Part shown: positions 11,433 to 23,056 of the stretch, in pieces
Position numbering within the stretch: position 1 is the stretch's first letter
How the letters are laid out: every line of letters begins with the position of its first letter
NCBI RefSeq assembly: GCF_019578655.1
Contig: NC_063258.1
Span: 24,060,802-24,124,801 of the forward strand
Length of the DNA stretch: 64,000 bases
Source of the DNA: Ricinus communis
Taxonomy: Eukaryota > Streptophyta > Magnoliopsida > Malpighiales > Euphorbiaceae
Reading direction: 5' to 3'
Translations under genes and position numbers: made by a program
The notes under the pieces: generated by a model
Database searches by the model: none
The model's input: the letters and a program-made list of their open reading frames with translations, nothing else
Told to the model about the DNA's origin: nothing

Positions 11433-12225
11433 TATGGACTGTTAATTTTAATGTATTTCATAGAGCATTCTGAGAGTTAATACTCATCATTTTCGAAAAA
11501 TCAACAAAGGATTTCCAATTTAAGAGCACTTGTGCACTTATCAATTAGCTTAAAATGAAAAAGGGTACTGCCTGGTGATTAGGGGCTTTTATATCCCAGG
11601 TAGTACTTTAAAACACAAGAAAACTAAGAATTCATTAAGCTGTGAAAGCGATTGATACCATGAAACTTAACTGGCGTGGCAAAAGCATTTGTTCATGAAA
11701 ATAATAGGTATTAAGGTTGAGCCTTCTTCTACTTATTACATAAGTTTTTGCTTTTATAGCGAGCTTAATAAAATTATATTCACAACCCATTAACTCTTTA
11801 AATTAAAAAAAAATGATTCCTACCAAGATTTTAGTTCGCCCTCCCATATAAATAAAAAAGTAATTGATATCTATCAAAATTTACATATTGATAAGGCTCT
11901 AAAAGAATTAAGCTGAATTTTGACGAACAATAGCTCAATTCAGTTCAATCTAATAAGGCTCGATTCGAATTCTTACATTCAAGTTTGAGCTCGGCCCATT
12001 TTAAAATGATTAAACTTGCAAGTAGTTCGAACTTAGTACATAAATAATTTATTAATTATGTTAAATAAGCTAAGCTCAAGTTCGATTCAATAAATAATTA
12101 TATAATGAAAAATACTCAAATTTAAGCTCAAGTTCATTAAGTATTTTTTAATATTAATTATTAATTGTTCTTATATAATAATAATTATTATTATATATAT
12201 ATATATATTTATATATATTATATAG
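11433..12225. repeat. Spacer with GAGCTC-type dispersed repeat (about 11890-12140)
   Basis: Downstream flank of the ENOD93-like gene. From about 11890 to 12140 it contains the word family GCTCGATTCGAATTC, TTTGAGCTCGGCCC and AAGCTCAAGTTCG, which recurs at 13255-13445, 15368-15765, 26715-26960 and 27655-28105. The rest is AT-rich, with (TA)n near 12196-12208. Confidence 0.5.
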
Positions 12226-12230
12226 GTATT

Positions 12231-12771
12231 GGCACCATAATTATTTTTTAAGCCCAAATTATTAGAAAGTAGAAATTTTTAGTCCAAATTAATTAATTAA
12301 TTATTATAGTGGGTCAACGGTTTACAAAAGGAGTATAAAAGTGGAGTACAAACTGACAATTAGTGTACGAAGATAGGAGTTACCAGGCACTCTCTAGAAA
12401 ATAACTCCCTAAGTAGCTGAGATAACGAGGTTCTCCAATATTTATTTCCTCAAGATGCAGTTAACTTGGAGCACTCTATAAATAGAAGAAGAGAGTAACG
12501 AACAAATAGGGCTGGACAACAACAACAACAACAAACAAATTCTATAGCAAGTTCATTCAAACATTTTCAATTATTAAAACTTTGTTTATTTCAATTTTAG
12601 TACTTTTCAAATACAAGCCTTGCTTCAATTCAAACTTTTCAATTTTAAATTGTTATTTCAATTTCCATCAATATTAATATTATTATTAATGCAAATTAAT
12701 TTTTTTCAATCAAAATCTTTAGTTTTTGTTCTCAATTTGATTTTTTTGCATTAAATATATTACTTCCAACA
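12231..12771 (+). mobile_element. Probable solo LTR (541 bp) with GTATT target duplication
   Basis: The segment ends CTTCCAACA, a typical LTR end, and is flanked by GTATT on both sides (12226-12230 and 12772-12776). Inside are a TATA box CTATAAATAG near 12477-12486, an AGAAGAAGAG stretch just after it, a CAACAACAACAACAAC leader-like tract and a T-rich end, the usual U3-R-U5 order. The left end begins GGCACC, so the terminal TGTT or TG may be lost or the border may be one base off. No coding sequence is present. Confidence 0.5.
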
Positions 12772-13254
12772 GTATTTAATTAGGATCTAAGCAAATTATG
12801 GTAAAAGAATTTAGAAATTCATAATTAATCTGATTATAGAAGTCAAAGCGCAATTCAATTTTAACGGTTCGTTTACCTTATACACATATGGCACTATTTA
12901 TCCCACTTTCCTCCACATTTAATCAAGTGGTCATGCTAGAGAGATAAACAGTCATAGATAATTATTAGATGATATTTTTTCGATGGGATAAGAGAATTTC
13001 TGTCTTTTGTTGAATCTTTTTCATGGCTCGCCACAGATACAATTCTCAATCAATAAGAACAAAATGTAATATGTGTTTATGTAGCTATTGGGCAAAAAGC
13101 GTCTTCTGTGGCTCAGGTAGTGACTACTTTACAGGAAAGAGGGACAATGGAGTATAATATTGTGGGAATTTCCACCAAATAATAGGTAATATAAAAAATA
13201 TAAAAATATATTATTATTATTATTATATTATATTATATTATATATAATTGAATC

Positions 13255-13445
13255 ATTAGACGACTCTATATACAAGCTCACAAATGAGTCTACTCATGAG
13301 CCTATTCGTGAGTTTTTAAAAGAACTAAGCTCGAGCTCGAGCTCACGAGTAGGTTTGTGAGCCAATAACAAACTAAACTCTGTTAAGCTCAAATTTGACT
13401 CGATAAAGTTATCGAGCTCTAAAATTGAACTCCCAATAGTTCACA
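13255..13445. repeat. GAGCTC-rich dispersed repeat
   Basis: Contains the palindromic core AGCTCGAGCTCGAGCTCACG near 13327-13346, preceded by ACAAATGAGTCTACTCATGAG-like words. It shares vocabulary with four other places in the window. Such blocks are common in plant genomes and probably derive from a non-autonomous DNA transposon, but no ends were resolved here. Confidence 0.5.
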
Positions 13446-16400
13446 GAACATTTGGTTCATTTACAATCTATCAAAAGATTTTACCAATGGTGTTTCCAAG
13501 AGCATGAACCATTTTTGAAACGATACAAACTATTTCTATCCCGGCAATGATTTCTTTATTGAATATCTACTAATATTGGTCTCCCTAACTTTTCATTTAA
13601 AATTTTGTTAGACGGTTCATTTAATCTTTTTACATATAATGTGCGATTATGTGACTTTTACATAAAAGTGAAGAAGAAAAAAGGAACATTAATGCAACTT
13701 CATAATGCCTAAACTAAACCTTGTAGGAGGGCCAAAAACTCCATCATTTGTGCCTATGGACAAACCAACCAAATGAAGGACAAAAAATTATATTGCCCAA
13801 CTAATGGCCAAGACATGAAACTCTAAGAGAAAATTTACTAGGATGTGTTTGGTAGATACCAATTTTATAAATTCTTAACAAAAATTTACATATAATTTTA
13901 TATTTTAGAGTTCAAATTACATACCTTTTTTCTTGTATAAATTAGTTTTTCTTTTACTATGGTAAAGTTATTTTTAATTCAATAATTTATTTTTTATCTT
14001 ATATTTTTATTATCTTATAATCTAGGTGGACCCAAGAGTGTCAGGCCTCAAATTATATATACTTGAGTTGATATTACAGTTTTTATAAAAACGGCCTAAG
14101 CTATTTTGATTTGTTATACAATTAACTTAGAATATTTCTAATAATATTCTTTATTTTAAAAAATATCATTTTTATAATAAAAAATATCCTAAGGAATATT
14201 TAAATATTTTTTAAAAATCGTTTTTTATTTAAATATAAACATAAATAAAAGTAATAATAATATTTCGTGAATGAAAAATGTCCTCCAATAACTTTGAAAA
14301 TTCTGCACATTGTATGGCAATGAGATTTCCCATTAACTTTTATTTCTAAAAGTTTTATTGTTGCATGTGGATTGAGACTGTCCCGGGCCAAGTTGGGTCC
14401 ATATGAATATCATGTGCTTCCATATTCTGACCACCATTTCCAAACATATCCCACTTTAAATGTTCATTATTATCAGTTTAATTTTGCTTAAAATCTCTTC
14501 TCAGACAAAAGAAAATACTTTGCTAAAATAATTTAAAAGGCGAGCTTATATGATAAAGAACGTTCTCCGCCCCGAGAGATGCACGTCTGGAGTTCAAATT
14601 CTCACATCTGCATTATAAATGAAATATCACTTTTATAGCGAATATAAAGAGTTGATAGTCTCTATCGTATAGCCCATAATCTATTGAGTTTACTATAAAT
14701 GAAAAAATATATTATATTTAGCGAATAATAAATATCTCATCATAAAATAGATAAAAATGATAATAAATAGCATAATTGCAGATTTAGGAGTGGGCTAGCT
14801 GGACAAATAATGTTAATGGGTTTAAAATGACCTACTCTAATCATGTCCAAAGCAGCCCAAAACTAGAGGCTTAGGGCATGTAATAATCTTGAGAACATTA
14901 ATGCCTTATTCCATTTTGTGACCTAAGACCAAAAATAATTATATACCTAACAAAGCAAGATTATTGGACCAAATTTTCTTAAACTCCATGTACTCACACT
15001 TGATACTTTTAGTTTATTGAAAAGTTATAATATTATTTCTTGATTTTTAGAATTTTAATTTTATTTAACACTTTTACTGATTTTGTTCATAGATTTTATA
15101 ATTTTAATCATTTTGGGACCAGAATTTGTAATGTTTAAATTTTTATTTAAAACAGGACATTTTAGAGTGGAGAAGAACAAATTGCAATCATTTAAATGAA
15201 GAAACAAAGTCTAATATCAAATAATTTATATTTATTTGATAAGAATACAGTGTCTTTGATGTGGAATGAAAAGAAAAAGGTTCCATTTCTTTTGAAAAGG
15301 AAAAAAAGAAACAAATTCAACCAAACAAAGAGCTTTATTGATTTAAATTTGATTTTTTTTATTATTAAGCCGAGCTCAAGCCAAATTCACCAAATTTATT
15401 TGAGTTTAATGGCGATTAAATAAGCTTAATCAAGTTTGAACTAATTTAATAAATAATATAAATTAAATTATTTATAACTTATTAAAAATAAAATATTTAT
15501 TATATAAACTATAATATATTCATTTAAAACTTGAATATCAAAAATATTTTAAATAGATATTTTGAGTTTATGATTGATAAATAAATAAATTAATTAATTA
15601 ATTAAATAAAAAACTAATAACACTTTATTATATGAGTTGATTCACATATAGATATATTAAAGAGCTGACTTATGAACTGACAGACCATATTTTGTTTGAT
15701 TTAAAATTGGCTCAATAATTAAATGAGCCTTGATAAATTCAAATAAAATTTTATTGAACCAAGAGAGATTTTTAATTTATTTACTGCCCTAAAAAGAAAA
15801 TGTTTACCTTATATGAGGCAGAACCAAAATAATACTCATAAATTGAGCTGCAGGCTGAGGAGTCCAAAACTTTCCCAAGCATATATATAACTAACCAAAT
15901 TTATTGATCATATGCTATTGGCTTTGGGCAGTGTGTTTAGTTATTATTATTTGAATGAAGAGGAAAAAATAAATAAATAAATAAATAAAACCAAAAAAGA
16001 AAAAAAGAAGACTTGGTCTTTTTCTTTTTATATATTATCTTTGCTTTACCAGTATCTTGATCTAACTAACACTTTCAATAAATTGGATGCTTACCTAACA
16101 TTCTCAAAATTGACACAAATTTTATTGATAGGGCAAGGGCAACTAACTAACCCAAAGGACAACAAGACAGAATAGAAGGTTAATCTTTTTGGTCTCTTTG
16201 AGTTCAAGATAACCTCTTCTAGTTTATGTCATCATCATGATCCTGAAACATAAGCAATAATAATTTGATCATTTTTTGGACAGGAACATAGAACTTCCCT
16301 TTAGTGCTCATCAATCATTATCTACTAGCCCCCTTTTTAAGCATTTCATGTATTATTGTCATGATTTTCTTAGATTTATTTATACAAGAGAGTACATCAA

Positions 16401-17500
16401 AATCGCAAAAAAAAAAAAAAAAAAAAAAAAATTGAAATAAAAACACATAAATTAAAATTTTTGCATAATTCTTTATTGAATGGAAAATTCAAATGAGAAC
16501 GGCTTATATATGATAAATAATAATTTTTTATTTTTAGTAAAAGTGAAATCCGATCTAAAATTAAAACATATGTTTACTATCAAATTAAATATATAAGTGT
16601 AAAATCTTTCTTTTTAAATTATATGAAATAAAACTATTTTGTCGCATATATATAAATATGTATTTGTCTATTTTTTTCTTTTTTTTTTAATTACATTAAA
16701 TTTTTAAGAAATGAAGTTATAGTTTGAACTAAAAAAAGGATAAATATGACAAATGAAATAACACCAACAAAAGTAGTATCTTCTAATTTTCATCATTACA
16801 TAACTGCATTGACAAATTATTCAACATGCTAATGAACAATTATGGGTAAATATTACCGTGAACTAGTAGCATATAAGCATGAACAGTTGAAACCAAACAA
16901 ATTGACAATTAAATGACTGATGGGTATACATGCTTAACAAATAGAAAGAGAACACAAACCATAACATAACCATTTGATTATTGGGTTCTATATATTCAAG
17001 AGATAATACCTAAATTAAATATGGCAGGACTAGTTGCATGAGGGTGTGGTTCAAAGCAAGAAGAGTAGTAAAATGTTAGTGGCATTATAAAATTCTAAGT
17101 ATTTAATCATTGGTTTTGGTACTTTATTGCACTTGCAGTCAGGAACCATTATTAAATAATACCATAGTAATAATAATAATGTGCCGTCCATGACCCGCAA
17201 GATTGTAATCACGAAGCTCGGTGGTAAAAGAAAAATAAAATAAAATTAAAGAATGGCAATTATGACAGCTAACCTGGTCAAATTTACAGCGAATTGAAAA
17301 TTATATAAACAATCATTACCGTTAGAACAAAAAAAAAAGTAAAGTATAGAAAGAAATTTATTCAAATTAATAAATTAAATTAATTTTATGGTACAAGTAT
17401 ATGTAAATTAGGGTACAAGAAATTCGATGACGTACGATTGAGTTTAATTACCGCGGTTATGCTGGCCAAACACTTATTTGTCCGTGGTTAAGGTCTTAAG
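13446..17500. other. AT-rich intergenic stretch
   Basis: No gene recognised. It holds a GAGCTC-type repeat remnant (about 15368-15765, with AAGCCGAGCTCAAGCC and ATGAGCCTTGATAAATTC), an (AAAT)n tract at about 15967-15990 and a poly(A) tract at about 16408-16431. Small open frames at 14200-14391 and 15196-15423 have low-complexity translations and are ignored. Confidence 0.55.
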
Positions 17501-18074
17501 TAGAAATGGTAGTAGTTATCCGCTCAATTAAAATTATTCGAATTTAAATCTGGTTAAAATATATTATTAAATTTATTAAGAAAATTATTTTTATTATCTA
17601 ACTCTGTCTCAAATCTGAATAAAAATATTATTATACTATCCAAACCGATAAATATTTATTTAAATAAATATTTAAAAATTAAATAGATATCCGTTTACGA
17701 ACCCATTTATAATAATTAAATTTTAAAATATATTAACAAAGACTAATAAAATAAAATAAAATTTTAAATTCTAAACCATGTAATCTTAAATAAAAATTTA
17801 CATAATTTTTCTTATTTGTTTATTACTTACACATAGTATATATGTATAATATTTAAATAGGTATCAAATATCGGATTCGAGTACTCTATACTTATATCCA
17901 TTTAAATAATTGAGTTCAGATAGCAAGTATCTAAAGGTTCAAATCTGAACCTAACCCGAATCCTATATAGATATTAAAATTTAATTTCAAATCCGTTTAT
18001 AACTACTTATATCCGTCCTATTAGAGTTTGGTTGGATCGAGTATCCAGAAATATCCGTCCGACTACCCCCTCTA
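17501..18074. mobile_element. Non-autonomous DNA-transposon-like element, 574 bp
   Basis: The left end reads TAGAAATGGTAGTAG and the right end, on the other strand, TAGAGGGGGTAGTCGG, giving an imperfect terminal inverted repeat of about 15 bases. Both subterminal regions are rich in ATCCG/CGGAT words. The 8-base flanks GTCTTAAG and ATTTTAAT agree at five of eight positions, consistent with an old hAT-type 8-base target duplication but not proof. No coding sequence. Confidence 0.45.
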
Positions 18075-18226
18075 ATTTTAATTTGAAATCTATACTTTTA
18101 AGATATAATAGTTTATTTTTATTTTATAAAAAGAGGTTTTTCTTTACTTCTAATCTAACAAACTAACATACTAATCATATTTACTATTATTTAAAAAAAA
18201 GAAGAAGTTATGGTTGAGTTTGATTG

Positions 18227-18780
18227 TGTGACAACCCGATCTGTGATCCATGACCTGCGATAAGAAATGGGTAGATTTAAGGCCATCGAAACTCGTAGTA
18301 AGCCTGATTAGCCAAAGATCCAATTAAACACATACATGATTATATACTATTAAAACAACTCAACATTTCACTCACAAATATGCACATAATTAAATTAATT
18401 CTCCAGTTAGATTACTAGCAAATATCCCATAATCTTTAACAGACCAAATTAAAATATAAAATACCAAGTACACTATTGCGGGGAGTATAGAATTCTAAAT
18501 AATTTAAAATACAAAAGTTAAGGTTTAATTACAATAAGCCCGAAAGGGAAGGGCAAGTTGGGCTGCAAAAAGAAGTCAGCGGAGAACCTAACTGTCACCT
18601 AAAAAAATTTGAAATTGACACTGTCAGTCTTGGGAGTGAGTTAAAATCATATATCTAAAGTAAAAAAAACCATAAATATCCATATGCATTATTGATAAGA
18701 TAATATGATACATCACAAACTAATAAGGAAGTATCATAGTATAATTTAAAATAATTAATTTTTAACTTATAAGGGTCAAG
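18227..18780 (-). mobile_element. Truncated 3' LTR of the gypsy element
   Basis: Starts TGTGACAACCCGATCTGTG on the plus strand, the outer end of the LTR. It runs parallel to 21989-22548 through words such as TTAGCCAAAGATCCAATT, AATATGCACATAATTAAATT and GAGAACCTAACTGTCACCT. Homology stops near 18780-18790, where pol sequence begins directly. Confidence 0.85.
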
Positions 18781-18789
18781 CAGTTTAGG

Positions 18790-20400
18790 CTACTACCGCT
18801 GATTTGTCGCAATATACTATGAATCCACTAGTCCTAGAGAGTAAGATCAACACCGGAGCTGAAGTCAAATAGTCTTTTAGCCTCTGAAAACTTCTTTCAC
18901 ACGCGTTAGTCCATTGAAATCTGACATTCTTCTGAGTCAGCCTAGTCAAAGGTGCTGCTATCCTAGAGAAATCTTGCACGAATCGGCGGTAGTAGCCTGC
19001 CAAACCTAGAAAGCTACGAATTTCTTTCACCGTGGTAGGTCTCTGCCAGTCAGTCACCGTCTCCACCTTCTTGGAGTCCACTTGAATACTCTCTCTAGAC
19101 ACCACGTGACCTAGAAAGCTACGAGTCTCTGTCACCGTGGTAGGTCTCTGCCAGTCAGTCACCGCCTCCACTTTTTTATAGTCCACTTGAATACCCTCTC
19201 TAGACATCATGTGATCTAGAAAAGCAACGCTTTCTAACCAAAACTCACACTTGGAGAATTTAGCATACAATTGATGCTCTTCAACGTATGAAGTACCATT
19301 CTCAGATGTCACACGAGCTCCTCTTCGCTTTTGGAGTACACCAAGATATCATCAATGAATACAATGACAGAGTTATCCAGGAACGGCTTGAACACCCGGT
19401 TCATCATGTCTATGAAGGTTGCATGAGCATTAGTGAGTCCAAACAACATTACCAAAAAATTTTAATGCCCATAACCCATCCTGAACACTGTCTTTGTAAT
19501 GTCTTCCTCACGAATCCTCAATTGATGATACCCCGATCGTAAATCACTATTGAAAAAGCATGTGGCTCTTTGAAGCTGATTGAATAGATCATTGATGCGA
19601 GGAAGTGGATACTTATTACGAATCATCGCTTTATTCAGCTGCCGGTAGTTAATATAGAGGTGCAAGGTACCATCCTTCTTCTTTATAAACAGAACAGGAG
19701 CGCCTCACGGAGACGTACTGAGTCTGATAAGACCCTTATCCATGAGGTCCTGCAATTGCTCCTTTAACTCCTTTAATTCTGCTGGTGCCATTTGGTAGGG
19801 TGGCATAGAAATAGGAGTTGTACCCGATATCACATCGATGCAGAACTCTATCTCTCTATCAGACGGCAATTCTAGTAGCTCTTCTAGAAATACATCGAGA
19901 AATTCGCAGACCACTGGAACGTCCTCAATTCTACCTTTTTCTACTGAGATATCCCTCACTAATGCCAGATACCCCATATATCCCAGACATCTACGACGAA
20001 GCATCCATCTACCCGTAATGGCTGACACGAGATTCGATGGGGAGGATATCTACTCACCTTTAAAATGAAACTCCGAGTCTCCCAAAATTTGAAAAGTTAC
20101 TTGCTTCTCCTGGCAGTCTAACATGGCATAATGCATCGCCAACCAATCCATTTCTAAAATTATGTCAAAATCCAATACGTCCAACAGAATTAAATTGGCA
20201 ATCAAATCTCGATCTTTAACTGACACTGGACACAACTGAAACATAACATCAGTCTCTAAAGCATCACTTAACAGCATAATGACCGACATAGAAACCTAAA
20301 GTCTAACCGGTTGAACACCAAACCTTAAAGAAAAACTAGGAGATACAAAGGAATGAGTATCTCCAGTGTCTAACAAAACTCTAGCTTCAAAATAGCAGAA
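18790..20400 (-). pseudogene. Gypsy protease and reverse transcriptase remnant
   Basis: Several frames together give a broken pol. From upstream to downstream on the minus strand: aspartic protease with its DTG triad at 20362-20370; the RT approach region MAPAELKELKEQLQDLMDKG (about 19740-19800); [20 protein letters not shown] and [12 protein letters not shown]; the catalytic FIDDILVYS at 19333-19359; then [19 protein letters not shown] and [20 protein letters not shown]. The frame changes between these blocks, and RT ends at a YCDKSA point where RNase H should follow. A 105-base internal tandem duplication lies at 19005-19214. It is non-functional as written. Confidence 0.88.
19005..19214 (-). 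repeat. 105-bp tandem duplication inside the RT/connection domain
   Basis: Units 19005-19109 and 19110-19214 both begin CCTAGAAAGCTACGA and run through CACCGTGGTAGGTCTCTGCC to ACTTGAATAC and CTCTCTAGACA. The length is 35 codons, so frame is kept and the peptide around SREGIQVD and RPTTV appears twice in the translation. The copies differ at about ten positions, so the duplication is not recent. Confidence 0.92.
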
Positions 20401-21813
20401 TGGAATAATACCTGACACCACAACATTAGAGGCTTGCGCATCCTGATAGGTGAGAGTGAATAGTTTTGCCTGCCCACAGCCTGATTACTGAGAGCCTGAA
20501 GCTTGACTCTGAACTCTACCCCCTGATTGGCCTCCCATAGGCCTACTTCCAAAACCATGACCTGCTGGGCGACAAACTGAGATCCACCTTGAGAATATCT
20601 AAGAGCTGTAGAAAAAGTTTGTCGGGTCACACTAGCAGACAAGTCTTGAGGAAAAGCTGGCTGACTAAAATATCAAGGACATGCTCGAGCCATATGACCT
20701 ATCTCGCTACACCTAAAACTGGCTCCGCTGAAAACTAGGCACAGTCCTTTATTTGACCTACCGCACATCTGACATGTGCTGGCTCTAGAATTAGAGCTGT
20801 TGTAACCAGAACTCTGCCCATTGCCACTGAGCCTAGTTCTGGATTGAATCTTTGGCTACCTTTTCGATTATGTCTACCCTTCTTATGAGTACGGTAGCCT
20901 CTCTGCCCAGCCTATTGGTCGAAATGCCCGGAGTAGCCTTCATTGCTGTAAAATGGCACAGCTGGCTGTGCATTAGTCTGTCCCTTAGTCTTGGTCTTCT
21001 TTTTCTTACTTTCGTCAATCCCCTGGCTAAACCCTTGCAAGGTTATCTTCATCTGTCTGGCCATATCCGTCTCCTCTAGGAAGCTGCTCCTCCTAGACTG
21101 AAGTAATAAGACAAACTCTGGATCAAGCCTCAGAATATACTTGTTGTTCGTTTGCTCCTCAATCCTCACAACATAGGGCGCGTACCCATTCAACTGCATA
21201 AACTGCCTTGTGTAGTCTGCCACTGACAGGTCTCCCTTAACCAGCCTTTCGAACCTCTTTCTATACTCCTCGTACCTGTCCCTGAACTGTCTCCATTACA
21301 TACCATCCAAGAAAGGACGAATATAATCCATGAACTACTTAGATGCTGTCCCTTTCAAATAAAAACTCGCCATCTTGATGGTCCTCTTATTTAAATAGTG
21401 AAAAATTGATGCCCTCTTCTCAACCCAATCCAAGAAGTTCAAAAGGTCCCTAGATACCTTATCAAACTCCATGGGTCTCAGCTTAGTATACTCAAACATG
21501 GGGACCTCGTCCGGATTCCGGATACCAGACCTACTACTACGACTCCCTAAACCTTGGGCAGCCTATTGTTGCTGAAAAGCCAACAACTACTCTAAAGCTC
21601 TCTGCATCCCGGTTATGTCGGCTACAAACTCTTTAACTAGGAGTCCACTAGCACCGAGTGCCTCCTCAGCCTCATCGTAAGCTTAGCTGCCGCTCGAGGC
21701 CTACCCCGCCTCTTGGTATCACGGGCTGGCGCTGGTGAGGCTGATTGGGTGGAAACCTCATCTTGGGTCTCTTGGGTCGCTGCTGCTGCTGCAGTCGCTT
21801 GAGTCCTCGACAT
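20400..21813 (-). pseudogene. Gypsy gag remnant
   Basis: The start Met at 21811-21813 opens a Gln, Ala and Thr-rich leader (SRTQATAAAAATQETQDE) followed by RRGRPRAAAK. A later frame (20912-21223) carries YTRQFMQLNGYAPYVV and YILRLDPEFV, typical of the gypsy gag domain. A zinc-knuckle remnant FRCSEIGHMARACP lies near 20690-20735 and has lost one of the paired cysteines of CX2CX4HX4C. Several stops and shifts separate the blocks. Confidence 0.75.
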
Positions 21814-21972
21814 AGCAAAACTTAAAGATAAACAATAAGATATCAAAATAACAACATACTTTCGAACGTATAACGCAGATACTAGAATCAACGAAACATA
21901 CAAGGACAGACTCGACCCTAATTCCATAATAGCTAAGGAAGCTAACCTAGGTAGAAGGAAATCTAAACCTAG

Positions 21973-21984
21973 AATCTGATACTA
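21973..21984 (-). other. Primer-binding site of the gypsy element (initiator tRNA-Met type)
   Basis: On the minus strand this reads TAGTATCAGATT, matching nine of twelve bases of the usual TGGTATCAGAGC site. It lies four bases inside the 5' LTR end, the normal position. Confidence 0.75.
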
Positions 21985-21988
21985 ACTT

Positions 21989-22986
21989 TATCACGACTCG
22001 ATCTGTGGGCCCGTGACCAGCTCTAGGGAATGGGTAGGCTTAATGCTACCGAGACCCATAGCAAGCCTAATTAGCCAAAGATCCAATTCAACGCATATAT
22101 GATTATATACTATTAGAATAATCCAACATTTCACTCACAAATATGCACATAATTAAATTAATTCTCAAGCTAGATGATTAGCAAATATCCCATAATCTTT
22201 AACAGACCAAATTAAAATATAAGATACTAAGTACACTACTGCGGAGAGTTTAGAATTCTAAATAATTTAAAATATAGAAGTTAAAGTTTAATTACAATAA
22301 GTCCGAAGGCGAAGGGAGAGTCGGGCTGCAAAAAGAAGTCGGCGGAGAACCTAACTGTCACCTGAAAAATTTAAAATTGAGACTGTTAGTCTCGGGAGTA
22401 AGTTAAAATCATATATCTGAAGTAAAACAACTATAAATATCCATGTGAAATGGTTAATAAAGTAATATGATGCATCACAAACTAATAAGTAAGTGTCATG
22501 GCATAGTTTAAAATAATTAATTTTTTAACTCATAAGGGACGAGCACTTTAGCAGAATCCTAACCCCAATACTAGCAGTCTTTCAGCTCTCTTATTCTAAT
22601 AGGACTGGCGCCTAGAGAGCGAAGCTCAACTAGAGTCCTTAAATCCAGTCTGGTTACTTAATACTAGTGCCCACGCGGTCCTGATGCAATCCATCAGGTG
22701 GCATGTTCTACTGCCGCCTCATCCGAGTCAATATACAATCATAATGTTAACATTGCAAAAAATGATATATAAATAGCAAACAACTTAACTATTATTTAAT
22801 AAATTATTAAATAATATTAAACAGTACATAATTTACAATCATAAATTAAATTAACTAAGTAAATAATAAATGGATAATTAATTTCATAAAATAATTATTT
22901 AAATGAATAATAAATAGCTAATCTAAAATTTATAAATCAATTAATTAATTAAATATGGAATAAAAATTTCCAGCAATATCCACCAT

Positions 22987-23056
<70 letters not shown>

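Noticed and set aside
14537..14640. tRNA-derived SINE, from GAGTTCAAATTCTC resembling a Pol III B box
   Set aside because: No convincing A box and no other copy identified; too weak to list as a feature.
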